Origin: an uncultured Rubrobacteraceae bacterium
GTDB lineage: Bacteria; Actinomycetota; Rubrobacteria; Rubrobacterales; Rubrobacteraceae
Direction of reading: 5' to 3'
NCBI GenBank assembly: GCA_902805985.1
Contig: CADCUW010000578.1
Span: forward strand, 1 to 10,250
DNA length: 10,250 nucleotides
This document shows positions 1 through 6,160 of the stretch, one piece after another; position 1 is the first letter of the stretch, and each line of letters opens with the position of its first letter. Position numbers and translations under genes: made by a program. The notes below the pieces were generated by a model that worked only from the letters and a program-made list of their open reading frames with translations, was not told the DNA's origin and searched no databases.

Positions 1-240
1 TTGACAAGTAAGGGACAACTGACCATTCCCAAGGACGTGCGGGATCGTCTGGGCCTGAAGAGCGGAGACCGGGTGGTGTTCGAGCTCGAAGACGACTCCG
101 TGCGTCTCAGGGTCGAGCGTCGGAAGGGCCTCGGGGAGCTTGTGGGCAGTCTGCCTGCCACCCGGGAGTATCCGGGCAAAGAAGCCGAGAGGGCAGCGGC
201 GCGCAGGCATCTCGCCCGTGGTATTCCCGACAGCCCTTGA
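1..240 (+). CDS. vapB: VapB-type antitoxin, AbrB/SpoVT (MazE-like) fold, probably 5'-truncated
   Basis: Small DNA-binding antitoxin of a type II toxin-antitoxin pair. Seen: the first residues read TSKGQLTIPKDVRDRLGLKSGD, the signature of the swapped-hairpin AbrB/SpoVT N-terminal DNA-binding domain, filling about residues 1-45. The C-terminal 35 residues are charged and Arg/Ala-rich, the usual place for toxin binding. The window opens on TTG, which could be a start, but family members usually have two to five residues before TSKGQ, so I infer that TTG is an internal Leu codon and the real start lies left of the window. The stop overlaps the start of the downstream PIN toxin by 4 bases (TTGA), so the two are translated together. 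Known of the family: the antitoxin neutralises the toxin and the complex represses its own promoter. That promoter is outside the window. Confidence 0.85.
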   Translation: MTSKGQLTIPKDVRDRLGLKSGDRVVFELEDDSVRLRVERRKGLGELVGSLPATREYPGKEAERAAARRHLARGIPDSP

Positions 241-650
241 GCGAAGAGGATTCCTGGTGGATCGACGCGAACGTCCTGCTGCGCTTCCTGACCGGCGATC
301 CTCCCGAGCTTGCCCGGCGCGCTTCCGGGATACTGGAGGAGGCGGAGCGGGCCGGGGCCCCGCTTCGGGTGCATTCCGTAATCGTGGCGGAGCTAGTCTG
401 GGTTCTCCAGTCTTTCTACGGGTACTCCAAGGGTGAGATATCCGGCGCCCTCATACCACTACTGGAGCATCCCGCCCTGAAGGTCGAAGGAGCCAGAACC
501 GTGATCCGGACGCTCGAGATCATGGCATCGAGCAACGTGGACTTCGCCGATGCGCTGCTCGCCAAGACTGCCCGCTCTCACGGTGAAGGCGTTGCCTCCT
601 TCGACAGAGACTTCCGCAAGCTCGACGTCGAATGGCGCGAGCCGGGCTGA
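237..650 (+). CDS. vapC: VapC-type toxin, PIN-domain ribonuclease
   Basis: Predicted Mg2+-dependent endoribonuclease toxin of a VapBC module. One PIN domain spans almost all 137 residues, the usual VapC size. Acidic active-site candidates are visible in order: Asp10 in WWIDANVLLRFLTGD, Glu52 in VIVAELVWVL, Asp105 in VDFADALLA (Asp102 nearby), and Asp123/Asp125 in SFDRDF, so the catalytic set looks intact. The start is TTG at 237, inside the antitoxin stop (TTGA overlap). A TTG start is weak, but the PIN fold begins at residue 7, so a later start is unlikely. Known VapC toxins cut tRNA, often initiator tRNA, or rRNA. Which RNA this one cuts cannot be seen. The gene ends 19 bases from the convergent gene at 670. 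Confidence 0.9.
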   Translation: MSEEDSWWIDANVLLRFLTGDPPELARRASGILEEAERAGAPLRVHSVIVAELVWVLQSFYGYSKGEISGALIPLLEHPALKVEGARTVIRTLEIMASSNVDFADALLAKTARSHGEGVASFDRDFRKLDVEWREPG

Positions 651-669
651 CGCTCGACCTAACTCGGGC

Positions 670-1776
670 TCAGGCGCTACCCTCCAGAAACCGCGTCAGG
701 CGCAAATGCACGCCCTCGTCCTCGTCGGTTACGTAATAGGCGCGGTCGTTGTCGGCGATGGCCAGGCCCTCGACGCGCGGGAGCGTCGGGAACTCGCGGA
801 CGAACTTGCCCTCTAGCTCTCCAGAGTGGGCGTGCGGCGGCATGGGGCAGCGGAAATGGGTGGCGACGGTATCCCGGCCGCCGGGGTAGTCCTGGATCAG
901 CACGCTCCCCTTGTCGCGGCTGTCCACGTTGCCCGTGACGAGGTGCAGCTCTTCGCCGTCTTCTGTGGGGTGAAGGGCGAGGTCGCGGACGCCGGCTATG
1001 TCGCCGCCCTTGCCGACGGCGTCAACCGTCCAGAAGCCGAGGACTTCGGGCAGGTCGTCGTTCTCGAAGAGGCGGTCTATGCCCCTGATCTCGACGAGGA
1101 GCGGACGCCCGTTCGCGGCGGTCGGGAAGCGGAAGCCGAGGAGCAGCGTGCCGCCCTGACGGAATGCGGCGCCCTCGATGTTGATGGGGTAGTCGCCCTC
1201 GTGGACGAGGCCCGACCACTTCTTTTCCTCCTTTTTGCCGCGTTTGATGGTGGCCTCTATGAGCGCCTCGCGGGCCTGTTCGCCGAGCGGTATCAGGTCG
1301 ATGTTATGTTCGTCGAAGGCGTCGTTGACGACGCGGTGGAGGGCGAAGGAGCGGCGGGCGACCTCGAGGTCCATCGCCGGGTCTTCGGTTACCCGCTCGA
1401 TGTCAGCCTCGCGGAAGCGGGCGACGAAGCCCCTCTTGGGCTGGAGCGGCCCTGACTTGCTGCCGAAGTGGGAGCCAAGGATGTAGACGAGGCCGCTTGC
1501 GTGATCCCGCGTGATCGCCTCGGCGTCCTCGGTCTTGCCCGTATCCCCGGTCACACGGGCGTGCAGGCGCTCTATCTCCCAGCCTTCCTCTTGCGGGGAG
1601 CCGGAACGGTGCCCGATGGCGGCCACGCAGTCCTCGATCTTGCCCTCGTCCAGAACCGCCCAGAACCCGAGGTCCCATCCCTGGTCCCGAAGCAGCGCCT
1701 CGTCGTCCATGATCAGCAACCCCGATGCCTCGTTCGGATGCAGGTTAAGGTCCATCTGAAAGAGCCCGTCGTCCAC
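670..1776 (-). CDS. DUF3616-type protein of unknown function
   Basis: 368 residues. I recognise a DUF3616-like pattern from the block INIEGAAFRQGGTLLLGFR (about 199-216), preceded by DAEAIT (84-89) and followed by VRDLALHP (263-270), a VTGNVDS segment (280-286) and VEGLAI (335-340) with the acidic YVTDEDEG after it. The repeated x-E-[GA]-x-A strand motifs suggest a beta-propeller-like or esterase-like fold; the biochemical role is unknown. No signal peptide or membrane segment is visible, so a cytoplasmic location is inferred. The start is GTG at 1776, chosen because GGGAGGA lies 8 bases upstream; the Met codon seven codons further in has no such site. The gene converges with vapC and diverges from the RlpA-like gene. 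An alternative reading is a generic propeller protein outside DUF3616. Confidence 0.7.
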   Translation of the reverse strand: MDDGLFQMDLNLHPNEASGLLIMDDEALLRDQGWDLGFWAVLDEGKIEDCVAAIGHRSGSPQEEGWEIERLHARVTGDTGKTEDAEAITRDHASGLVYILGSHFGSKSGPLQPKRGFVARFREADIERVTEDPAMDLEVARRSFALHRVVNDAFDEHNIDLIPLGEQAREALIEATIKRGKKEEKKWSGLVHEGDYPINIEGAAFRQGGTLLLGFRFPTAANGRPLLVEIRGIDRLFENDDLPEVLGFWTVDAVGKGGDIAGVRDLALHPTEDGEELHLVTGNVDSRDKGSVLIQDYPGGRDTVATHFRCPMPPHAHSGELEGKFVREFPTLPRVEGLAIADNDRAYYVTDEDEGVHLRLTRFLEGSA

Positions 1777-1854
1777 CTCGCCTGTCCTCCCTGTCGATGT
1801 AACGCTACATACTACGCGAAGAGGTCCGAAGGAGTTCCGCTACGCCCCCGCATG

Positions 1855-1893
1855 TTGCGAGAATATTGCAATGATGTTTCGGCGTGTTACAGT
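1855..1893 (+). promoter_or_regulatory. Candidate promoter with overlapping palindrome, for the RlpA-like gene
   Basis: An AT-richer island in GC-rich surroundings. TTGCAA (1866-1871) and TACAGT (1888-1893) are 16 bases apart and fit a -35/-10 pair, putting transcription start near 1900. The -35 box is the right arm of an imperfect 17-base palindrome at 1855-1871 (TTGC...GCAA, 12 of 16 paired positions agree), a possible operator. This is pattern reading only, with no experimental support. Confidence 0.4.
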
Positions 1894-1902
1894 CCCTCCG
1901 TC

Positions 1903-2349
1903 TTGTCTCAGCTTCTCTCAAACAGGGTCTTCGTGGTGGCGTTCCTCGGGTTGCTGGTGGCCGTGCTCGCATTGTTCCTGCTCTGGAACGGGTCGGAGCG
2001 GGAGGCAGTCGCCGACGTCGCCCCCGTCCGGAGTTCGGACGTGTCCGGCGCACCCCGGACCCCGGACGAGGTTCGCGGCATGGTCGCGTCGTACTACGCG
2101 AGCGTGCTGGAGGGCCGCCCGACGGCCAGCGGGGAGCCCTACGAGCCGCGGCGGTATACGGCGGCCCACAAGAGCCTGCCGCTTGGGACAGAGTTGCGGG
2201 TGGCCTACGGCGGCGAGGCCGTCGAGGTGGTCGTCAACGACCGGGGGCCGTTCGTCGCGGGGCGAGACATCGACCTCTCGCTCGCGGCTGCCCGGGATGT
2301 AGGGCTGATCGGTCCAGGTACCGCGCCGGTCCGGGTCACGGTATTCTAG
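1903..2349 (+). CDS. RlpA-like double-psi beta-barrel protein, N-terminal membrane anchor
   Basis: Predicted extracytoplasmic, membrane-anchored protein of the RlpA family, whose studied members are septal lytic transglycosylases that cut peptidoglycan glycan strands. Seen (numbered from TTG 1903, 148 residues): short N-terminus with Arg8, a hydrophobic segment 9-28 acting as signal anchor, a linker to about 57, then the barrel domain 59-148 with ASYYAS, GRPTASGEPYEP, TAAHKSLPLGTELRV, VVVNDRGPFVAGRDIDLSLAAA and a VRVTVF end. Glu78, His89 and Asp113 match the positions held to be catalytic in Pseudomonas RlpA, so activity is plausible. There is no lipobox Cys and no C-terminal SPOR domain, unlike proteobacterial RlpA. 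Start uncertain: ATG 1852 is in frame and gives 165 residues but has no ribosome site close by and would place the promoter-like island inside the gene; GTG 1933 follows AGGG but loses the positive N-terminus. Confidence 0.82.
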   Translation: MSQLLSNRVFVVAFLGLLVAVLALFLLWNGSEREAVADVAPVRSSDVSGAPRTPDEVRGMVASYYASVLEGRPTASGEPYEPRRYTAAHKSLPLGTELRVAYGGEAVEVVVNDRGPFVAGRDIDLSLAAARDVGLIGPGTAPVRVTVF

Positions 2350-2352
2350 CAC

Positions 2353-2390
2353 GCCGGCTTCGCCGGCTTGTCAGCACGGCGCTTTGTGCC
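2353..2390. terminator. Hairpins between convergent genes, possible two-way terminator
   Basis: The 43 bases between the RlpA-like stop and the hydrolase stop hold two stem-loops: GCCGGC-TTC-GCCGGC (2353-2367, six pairs) and GGCGC-TTT-GTGCC (2378-2390, five pairs with one G-U). Neither is followed by a clear U-run on either strand, so this is a weak intrinsic terminator or just RNA end protection. Position between convergent stops is the main support. Confidence 0.4.
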
Positions 2391-2392
2391 TC

Positions 2393-3199
2393 TCAGCTTT
2401 GCAGGAAATCCAGCACGAGGCGGTTGAACTCTTCGGGGCGTTCCATGTTGGGGACGTGGGCTGTGCCCGGTATGACGGTCTTTCGGGCGTTGGGGATCTC
2501 CCTTTCGAGCAGGTCGGCGGCGGCCAGGATCCTCGGCCGGTCCTCTTCGCCGACGAGGACGAGCGTGGGAGCCCGTATCTGTGAGAGGCGGGTTGCCGCC
2601 GGGGGTTGTGGGTCCAGTTCTTCGCCTATTCCGAGGGCTTCGTTTTTCAGCGCGATCAGATTCATCTCCCCCACGAGGTCGCGCACGGCCGGGTCAACGA
2701 CGCCGGGGCTGCGGCGAGGCCCGTCCACCCACATCCTGACCTCCAGCTCGGAGACCCTTTCGAGGTCCCCGACCTCGTCCGCGGCGACGAGCTCATCCCA
2801 CTCCTCCGGCGGCTCCTCATCGAACTCGAAGCCGCCTACCGCAGATCCCACAAGGACTAGCGCCCCGACCCTCTCCTGGTTCTCCAGCGCGAAGTCCAGG
2901 ACCGCGCCGCCGCCCCGCGAGCAGCCCACGAACGAGGCCCGTTCGACGCCCAGGGCGTCGAGCAGGGCGCGCAGGTCGGCGTGGTGGGAGTAGGGGCCTT
3001 CCACCATCAGGGACCGGCCGAACCCGCGCATGTCGTGGCGGATGGTCCGGTAATGCGCGGAGAAGGCATCCACCTGGGCCTCCCACATCCTCCCGTCCGC
3101 GATGCCGGCGTGTACCAGCACGAGCGGCCCGCCCCCACCGGCGACCTCGTAGTACAGCTTCGTGCCGTTCACGTCCGCGGTTCCGGTGGTTCGGGTCAT
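2393..3199 (-). CDS. Alpha/beta-fold hydrolase
   Basis: Predicted cytoplasmic hydrolase of the alpha/beta-hydrolase superfamily (esterase, lactonase or C-C hydrolase class; substrate not readable). 268 residues, normal length. Seen: oxyanion-loop motif LVLVHAG at 26-32, the DMRGFGRS turn at 56-63, nucleophile elbow GCSRGG with Ser94, acid Asp220 in VGEEDRP, and base His248 in GTAHVPNMERPEEF, so the triad Ser94-Asp220-His248 is complete. A lid region with many acidic residues lies at about 123-180. The resemblance is closest to 3-oxoadipate enol-lactonase-like hydrolases, but I do not assign that activity. ATG 3199 has AAGGAGG four bases upstream, a near-ideal site. It is the last gene of a three-gene minus-strand group, 28 bases after the VOC gene. 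Confidence 0.9.
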   Translation of the reverse strand: MTRTTGTADVNGTKLYYEVAGGGGPLVLVHAGIADGRMWEAQVDAFSAHYRTIRHDMRGFGRSLMVEGPYSHHADLRALLDALGVERASFVGCSRGGGAVLDFALENQERVGALVLVGSAVGGFEFDEEPPEEWDELVAADEVGDLERVSELEVRMWVDGPRRSPGVVDPAVRDLVGEMNLIALKNEALGIGEELDPQPPAATRLSQIRAPTLVLVGEEDRPRILAAADLLEREIPNARKTVIPGTAHVPNMERPEEFNRLVLDFLQS

Positions 3200-3227
3200 C
3201 GGGCCTCCTTACGCGGCCCCGGACGGT

Positions 3228-3674
3228 CTAGTTCCGCGCGAGGCCCTTCTCTCGCAGCTCCTTCAGGGCTTTGGGTGATTTTTCCAGAGCATCCAACCCC
3301 ATACCCGACAGCACCTCCGGGGCCTTTGTGAACTGGACGTCCCTGTACTCGACCACCTGCCAGCGGTTGCCCCACGGATCGATAAAGTCGAGGCCCCTTC
3401 CCGGCAGTACCTCTACCTCCATCTCCCTCAGCGCCCGCCGGACGGCCCTCCTATCGTCCACGACGACGCCGACGTGGCGGTGCGAGTCGGGCGGCTGGGT
3501 CATGTCTCCGACGACGGCGATGAACTGGTCCCCGACGTCGATAAACGCCATCTTCGGCCCGCGCCCGCGCAGCTCGAAGGCGAAGATCCGGCCGTAGAAC
3601 TCGAGCGCCTCGTCGACGTCGCCGACCTCGACGGCCACATGGTTGAACCCGACCAGCCTGGCACGCGTCTCCAT
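3228..3674 (-). CDS. VOC family (glyoxalase/dioxygenase-fold) protein
   Basis: Vicinal-oxygen-chelate fold protein, 148 residues from ATG 3674. Seen: first beta-alpha-beta module from FNHVAVEVGDVDEALEFYGRI (10-30), second from HVGVVVDD (67-74) to DPWGNRWQVVEY (99-110). Candidate metal ligands His12, His67 and Glu109 sit at the usual positions, so a metal-bound active site is plausible. The reaction is not readable, as this fold covers glyoxalases, extradiol dioxygenases, epimerases and resistance proteins. The tail after 112 is Lys/Leu-rich and not part of the fold. Start: GTG 3710 is in frame and adds 12 residues, but ATG 3674 directly precedes the fold and has AAGGGGG upstream at a slightly long distance, so I prefer it. 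It lies between the LLM oxidoreductase and the hydrolase on the same strand and probably serves the same substrate pathway. Confidence 0.85.
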   Translation of the reverse strand: METRARLVGFNHVAVEVGDVDEALEFYGRIFAFELRGRGPKMAFIDVGDQFIAVVGDMTQPPDSHRHVGVVVDDRRAVRRALREMEVEVLPGRGLDFIDPWGNRWQVVEYRDVQFTKAPEVLSGMGLDALEKSPKALKELREKGLARN

Positions 3675-3725
3675 ACCCGGATTATCCCCCTTCGGCGGAC
3701 TATCCGCCACCCGACGGGCCGGACC

Positions 3726-4640
3726 TCAAAGTTGCGGCAGGACCGTTCCCGCCATAGCCTCCAGGCCATCGACGTCGTCCACCTCAAGCCACTGCAGCAT
3801 CACCCGCTGCACGCCGGCGTCGGAGAGCCGGCCGAGCCGGTCGACGAACTCATCCACGGTACCGGCGATGACGGCGTCGGCCAGCTCCTCGCGGGGGAGA
3901 CCGTCCAGCTTGCCGTCCACCTCAGCCTCCGTGCGGCCGAAGACGGCCCGGGTCATAAGGGTCCGGCGCACCTCCTCCGGCGGACGACCGGCCTCCCGCA
4001 GCAACCCGTCCATCCGGGCGTTGAGGGCCGCGAACTCGTCGGCCGTCAAGAAGACCCTGTTCCACTCGTCGGCGTGGCGGACGACGAGCCGCAGCGTCCG
4101 GCGCGGGCCGTTGCCACCGATAACTACCGGTACACCGCCGGGCCTTGGGGAACGGGGCATCAGCAGCGCGTCGCGCAGGCGGTAGAACTCACCGGCGAAG
4201 GAGACCGGCTCCTCGTTGCGCAGGAGCCGGGTCACGACCTCGAGGCCCTCCTCCAAGCGGGCGAAGCGGCGGCCGGTGTCGAGCAGGTCGAAGCCGAAAG
4301 CGTCGTGCTCCCGCTCCTGCCAGCCGGCCCCGAGGCCGAGCTGCAGACGGCCGCCGGCGAGGCTGTCCACCGCGGAGGCCTGCCAGGCCGTGATGACCGG
4401 GTGGCGGAAAGAGACCGGCGAGACGAGCGGACCGAACTCGATCCTCTCGGTGTTGTCCGCCAGCCACGTCAGCGAGGCCCACAGCTCCAGGGCGTCCATG
4501 TGCGGGCCCGTTGGCTCCGTGAAATGGTCCGAGCGGTAGAGGCCCGCGTACCCCAGGTCCTCGACGGCCCGCGCGAGCCGCTTCCAGCGCGGCCAGTCCA
4601 TACCGTACTGGCCCTCGACCATGATCGCGACCTCGAGCAT
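3726..4640 (-). CDS. LLM-class flavin/F420-dependent oxidoreductase
   Basis: Luciferase-like monooxygenase family TIM-barrel oxidoreductase, 304 residues, of the kind that in actinobacteria commonly uses cofactor F420. Seen: an N-terminal strand VAIMVEGQYG, LYRSDHF at 34-40, a FGPLVSPVSFRHP block at 69-81, GGRLQLGLGAGWQEREH at 96-112, and PVVIGGNGPRRTLRL in the second half, all typical of the F420-dependent branch. Whether it uses F420 or FMN cannot be settled by eye. Start: ATG 4640 has GGGAGG four bases upstream, so it is preferred over an in-frame start at 4673. It is the first gene of the minus-strand group LLM, VOC, hydrolase; only about 50 bases separate it from the VOC start. The substrate is unknown. 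Confidence 0.9.
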   Translation of the reverse strand: MLEVAIMVEGQYGMDWPRWKRLARAVEDLGYAGLYRSDHFTEPTGPHMDALELWASLTWLADNTERIEFGPLVSPVSFRHPVITAWQASAVDSLAGGRLQLGLGAGWQEREHDAFGFDLLDTGRRFARLEEGLEVVTRLLRNEEPVSFAGEFYRLRDALLMPRSPRPGGVPVVIGGNGPRRTLRLVVRHADEWNRVFLTADEFAALNARMDGLLREAGRPPEEVRRTLMTRAVFGRTEAEVDGKLDGLPREELADAVIAGTVDEFVDRLGRLSDAGVQRVMLQWLEVDDVDGLEAMAGTVLPQL

Positions 4641-4698
4641 CGGACCTCCCAAAAAAGAGTCGCCGGTCTGCATTCTAGCCCGTCACACGGCCACCGAA

Positions 4699-4704
4699 TA
4701 TAAT
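4699..4704 (+). promoter_or_regulatory. Candidate -10 box for the SRA-HNH gene
   Basis: A perfect TATAAT in the gap between the divergent LLM and SRA-HNH genes. No convincing -35 lies 16-18 bases upstream. It would give a leader of about 60 bases before GTG 4771. TAGAAT on the opposite strand (4672-4677) could be the -10 for the LLM operon, also without a clear -35. Confidence 0.4.
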
Positions 4705-4770
4705 GCTCGTCGTGGCGACTTCGGGTATCTATCGAGATCTCAACAAAAGCTTGAGTCAGTAGGTCTCTGC

Positions 4771-5667
4771 GTGGCAGAGCGAATTTTCGGACATATGCCC
4801 GGATACCCCGAGGGGAGCCTCTTCGAGGATCGCGCCGAACTCCGCGAGAGCGGTGTACATCGGCCGATCCAAGCCGGCATCTCCGGCAGCCAAACGGAGG
4901 GTGCAGAATCCATAGTTCTCTCCGGCGGCTACGAAGACGATGCCGATGATGGAGACGTGATCGTCTATACCGGCCAAGGGGGAAGGGACCAGCTCACTGG
5001 TCAGCAGGTCTACGATCAGCCGTTCTCGCGAGGCAACAGAGCACTCGCGCTCAGCAAGCAGAACGGCCTCCCGGTTCGCGTTGTCCGCGGCTCCAACCAC
5101 GATTCACCCCACTCACCGCCCCACGGCTACAGCTACGATGGGCTCTATACGGTCGAAGAATACTGGCACGAGCCGGGTAGGTCAGGGTTCGAGGTCTGGC
5201 GTTTTCGTCTGGCCAAGATCCCGGAGAGGGTAACGATCGGACAAGTGGTTCGGGAGGAACCAGCCGGGTACTCGGTACCGCGACGCCGAGAAATGTGGGT
5301 GTCACGTATCGTTAGAGACTCAGCACAGGCCGCGAAGATCAAAGCCCTCTACAAGCACAGATGCCAAATGTGCGGCACCCGCCTAGAGTGCCCCGCCGGA
5401 CCTTACTCGGAGGCTGCGCACATACGTCCGCTCGGGGCCCCGCACGACGGTCCGGACACGGAAGACAACATCCTGTGCCTGTGTCCGAACCACCACGTCC
5501 TCTTCGACAACGGTGCTATCTCTATCGCAGACGATCTATCCCTGATCGGTGCAGATCAGGGCGACCTCACCGTACGCCGAGGCCACAACATCAATCGTCG
5601 ACACCTTGCCTACCATAGAGAGCATCTCGTCGTATTCGCGAGTTTCGAGAGCGAAGCCTTAACGTAG
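4771..5667 (+). CDS. SRA(YDG)-HNH endonuclease, predicted modification-dependent (type IV) restriction enzyme
   Basis: Predicted nuclease that recognises modified cytosine and cuts DNA. Seen (298 residues from GTG 4771): an N-terminal SRA/YDG domain, residues about 4-150, with FGHMPGYPEGSLF, GVHRPIQAGISG, SIVLSGGYEDD, VYTGQGGRD, GNRALALS, PVRVVRG and the name-giving YDG at 122-124; then a C-terminal HNH domain with CQMC (Cys198, Cys201), EAAHIRP (His217), EDNILCLCPNHH (Asn233, Cys238, His241/242) and a following LFDNG. Zinc and catalytic residues look intact. Characterised SRA-HNH enzymes such as TagI cut 5-methylcytosine-type DNA; specificity here is inferred. Start: GTG 4771 gives MAERIFGH, matching how such proteins begin, with a weak AGG site upstream; longer in-frame starts would run into the opposite gene. 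No methyltransferase or helicase partner is adjacent. Composition is less GC-rich than its neighbours, hinting at horizontal acquisition. Confidence 0.92.
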   Translation: MAERIFGHMPGYPEGSLFEDRAELRESGVHRPIQAGISGSQTEGAESIVLSGGYEDDADDGDVIVYTGQGGRDQLTGQQVYDQPFSRGNRALALSKQNGLPVRVVRGSNHDSPHSPPHGYSYDGLYTVEEYWHEPGRSGFEVWRFRLAKIPERVTIGQVVREEPAGYSVPRRREMWVSRIVRDSAQAAKIKALYKHRCQMCGTRLECPAGPYSEAAHIRPLGAPHDGPDTEDNILCLCPNHHVLFDNGAISIADDLSLIGADQGDLTVRRGHNINRRHLAYHREHLVVFASFESEALT

Positions 5668-5684
5668 CTGTTCTCCTGATCACC

Positions 5685-6104
5685 CTAGCTCGCCGCGTCC
5701 TCCACGTCCTTGACGAGGACGCGCCCGCCCGAGCCGGTGCCTTTCACGGTCGTCGGGTCCACGTCGAGTTCTTCTGCCCGGCGCTTCGCGGCGTCCGTGA
5801 CCTCCGGTTCTTCTTGCTGGGCGTCCGCGGAGGCTTCGGGGACGTCGCCGTCGGTGTCTTCCGGCGCCGTTTCGGCTGTTACGAAGCCGCCGTTTTCGTC
5901 GTGGTCCGGGTGGTCTTCGGTCTCGTCCGCGTCGGTGCCCCCTACGGGGAGGCGTTCTTCGAGGAGGGCGAGGACCTTCTGGATCGACTCGGCCTGGTCT
6001 TCGCGCGTCTTGCCGAGGGCCTTGGCGAGCTTCTCGTTCTCCTTGCGGAGCTTCTTTACTTCTTTGGCGAGCTCCTTTACGGCCTTGTCCATCTTTTTCG
6101 CCAC
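5685..6104 (-). CDS. Coiled-coil protein with C-terminal E3-binding (PSBD-like) domain
   Basis: 139 residues, function unknown. Three parts are visible. Residues 1-52 are Lys/Glu/Leu-rich with a regular hydrophobic repeat and no Pro, a probable coiled coil. Residues 53-100 are an acidic, disorder-like linker (many Asp, Glu, Thr, Pro, Ala). Residues 102-138, TDAAKRRAEELDVDPTTVKGTGSGGRVLVKDVEDA, match the peripheral-subunit/E3-binding domain of 2-oxo-acid dehydrogenase E2 proteins (two helices, then KGTGxGGR). There is no lipoyl or acyltransferase domain, so it is not an E2. A related small fold occurs in DNA-binding tails such as Lsr2, so partner (protein or DNA) is open. GTG 6104 is chosen for GAGGGG 8 bases upstream; ATG 6092 is possible. 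It lies 53 bases after leuD, so it is probably co-transcribed. Its stop is 17 bases from the convergent SRA-HNH stop, with no hairpin seen. Confidence 0.75.
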   Translation of the reverse strand: MAKKMDKAVKELAKEVKKLRKENEKLAKALGKTREDQAESIQKVLALLEERLPVGGTDADETEDHPDHDENGGFVTAETAPEDTDGDVPEASADAQQEEPEVTDAAKRRAEELDVDPTTVKGTGSGGRVLVKDVEDAAS

Positions 6105-6108
6105 GGTC

Positions 6109-6160
6109 TAGCCCCTCTCTTACGCCTGCAACCTACCGGAATAGTACACGCCCGGGGCTA
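6109..6160 (-). repeat. 7-base inverted repeat spanning the leuD/PSBD gap
   Basis: TAGCCCC (6109-6115) and GGGGCTA (6154-6160) are perfect inverted copies separated by 38 bases. On the minus-strand mRNA one arm contains the leuD stop codon and the other overlaps the GAGGGG ribosome site of the downstream gene. Pairing could hide that site until ribosomes finish leuD. A chance match cannot be excluded. Confidence 0.35.

Noticed and set aside
635..680. Possible terminator between vapC and the DUF3616 gene
   Set aside because: Only five-base stems with long loops and no U-run; no better than chance in GC-rich DNA.
826..1455. Long plus-strand open frame inside the DUF3616 gene
   Set aside because: Antisense shadow in GC-rich DNA; low-complexity Ala/Glu/Val protein with no recognisable motif, while the minus strand has a good ribosome site and family-like blocks.
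1852..1902. ATG 1852 as start of the RlpA-like gene
   Set aside because: The nearest AAGGAG is 17 bases away and the codons cover a promoter-like island; kept only as an alternative.
1884..2993. 369-residue plus-strand frame running through the RlpA-like and hydrolase genes
   Set aside because: Arg/Ser-rich out-of-frame read; it ignores the RlpA frame and opposes the intact hydrolase.
3474..4703. 409-residue plus-strand open frame across the VOC and LLM genes
   Set aside because: It runs opposite to two well-recognised genes, has Arg/Pro/Gln/His-rich composition and no domain.
4621..4770. Extended N-terminus of the SRA-HNH protein (start at 4621)
   Set aside because: It would overlap the LLM gene and its ribosome site, and the added residues are unlike the family, which begins near MAERIFGH.
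4753..5100. Minus-strand frame opposite the SRA domain
   Set aside because: No start site or motif; the plus-strand SRA motifs are unambiguous.
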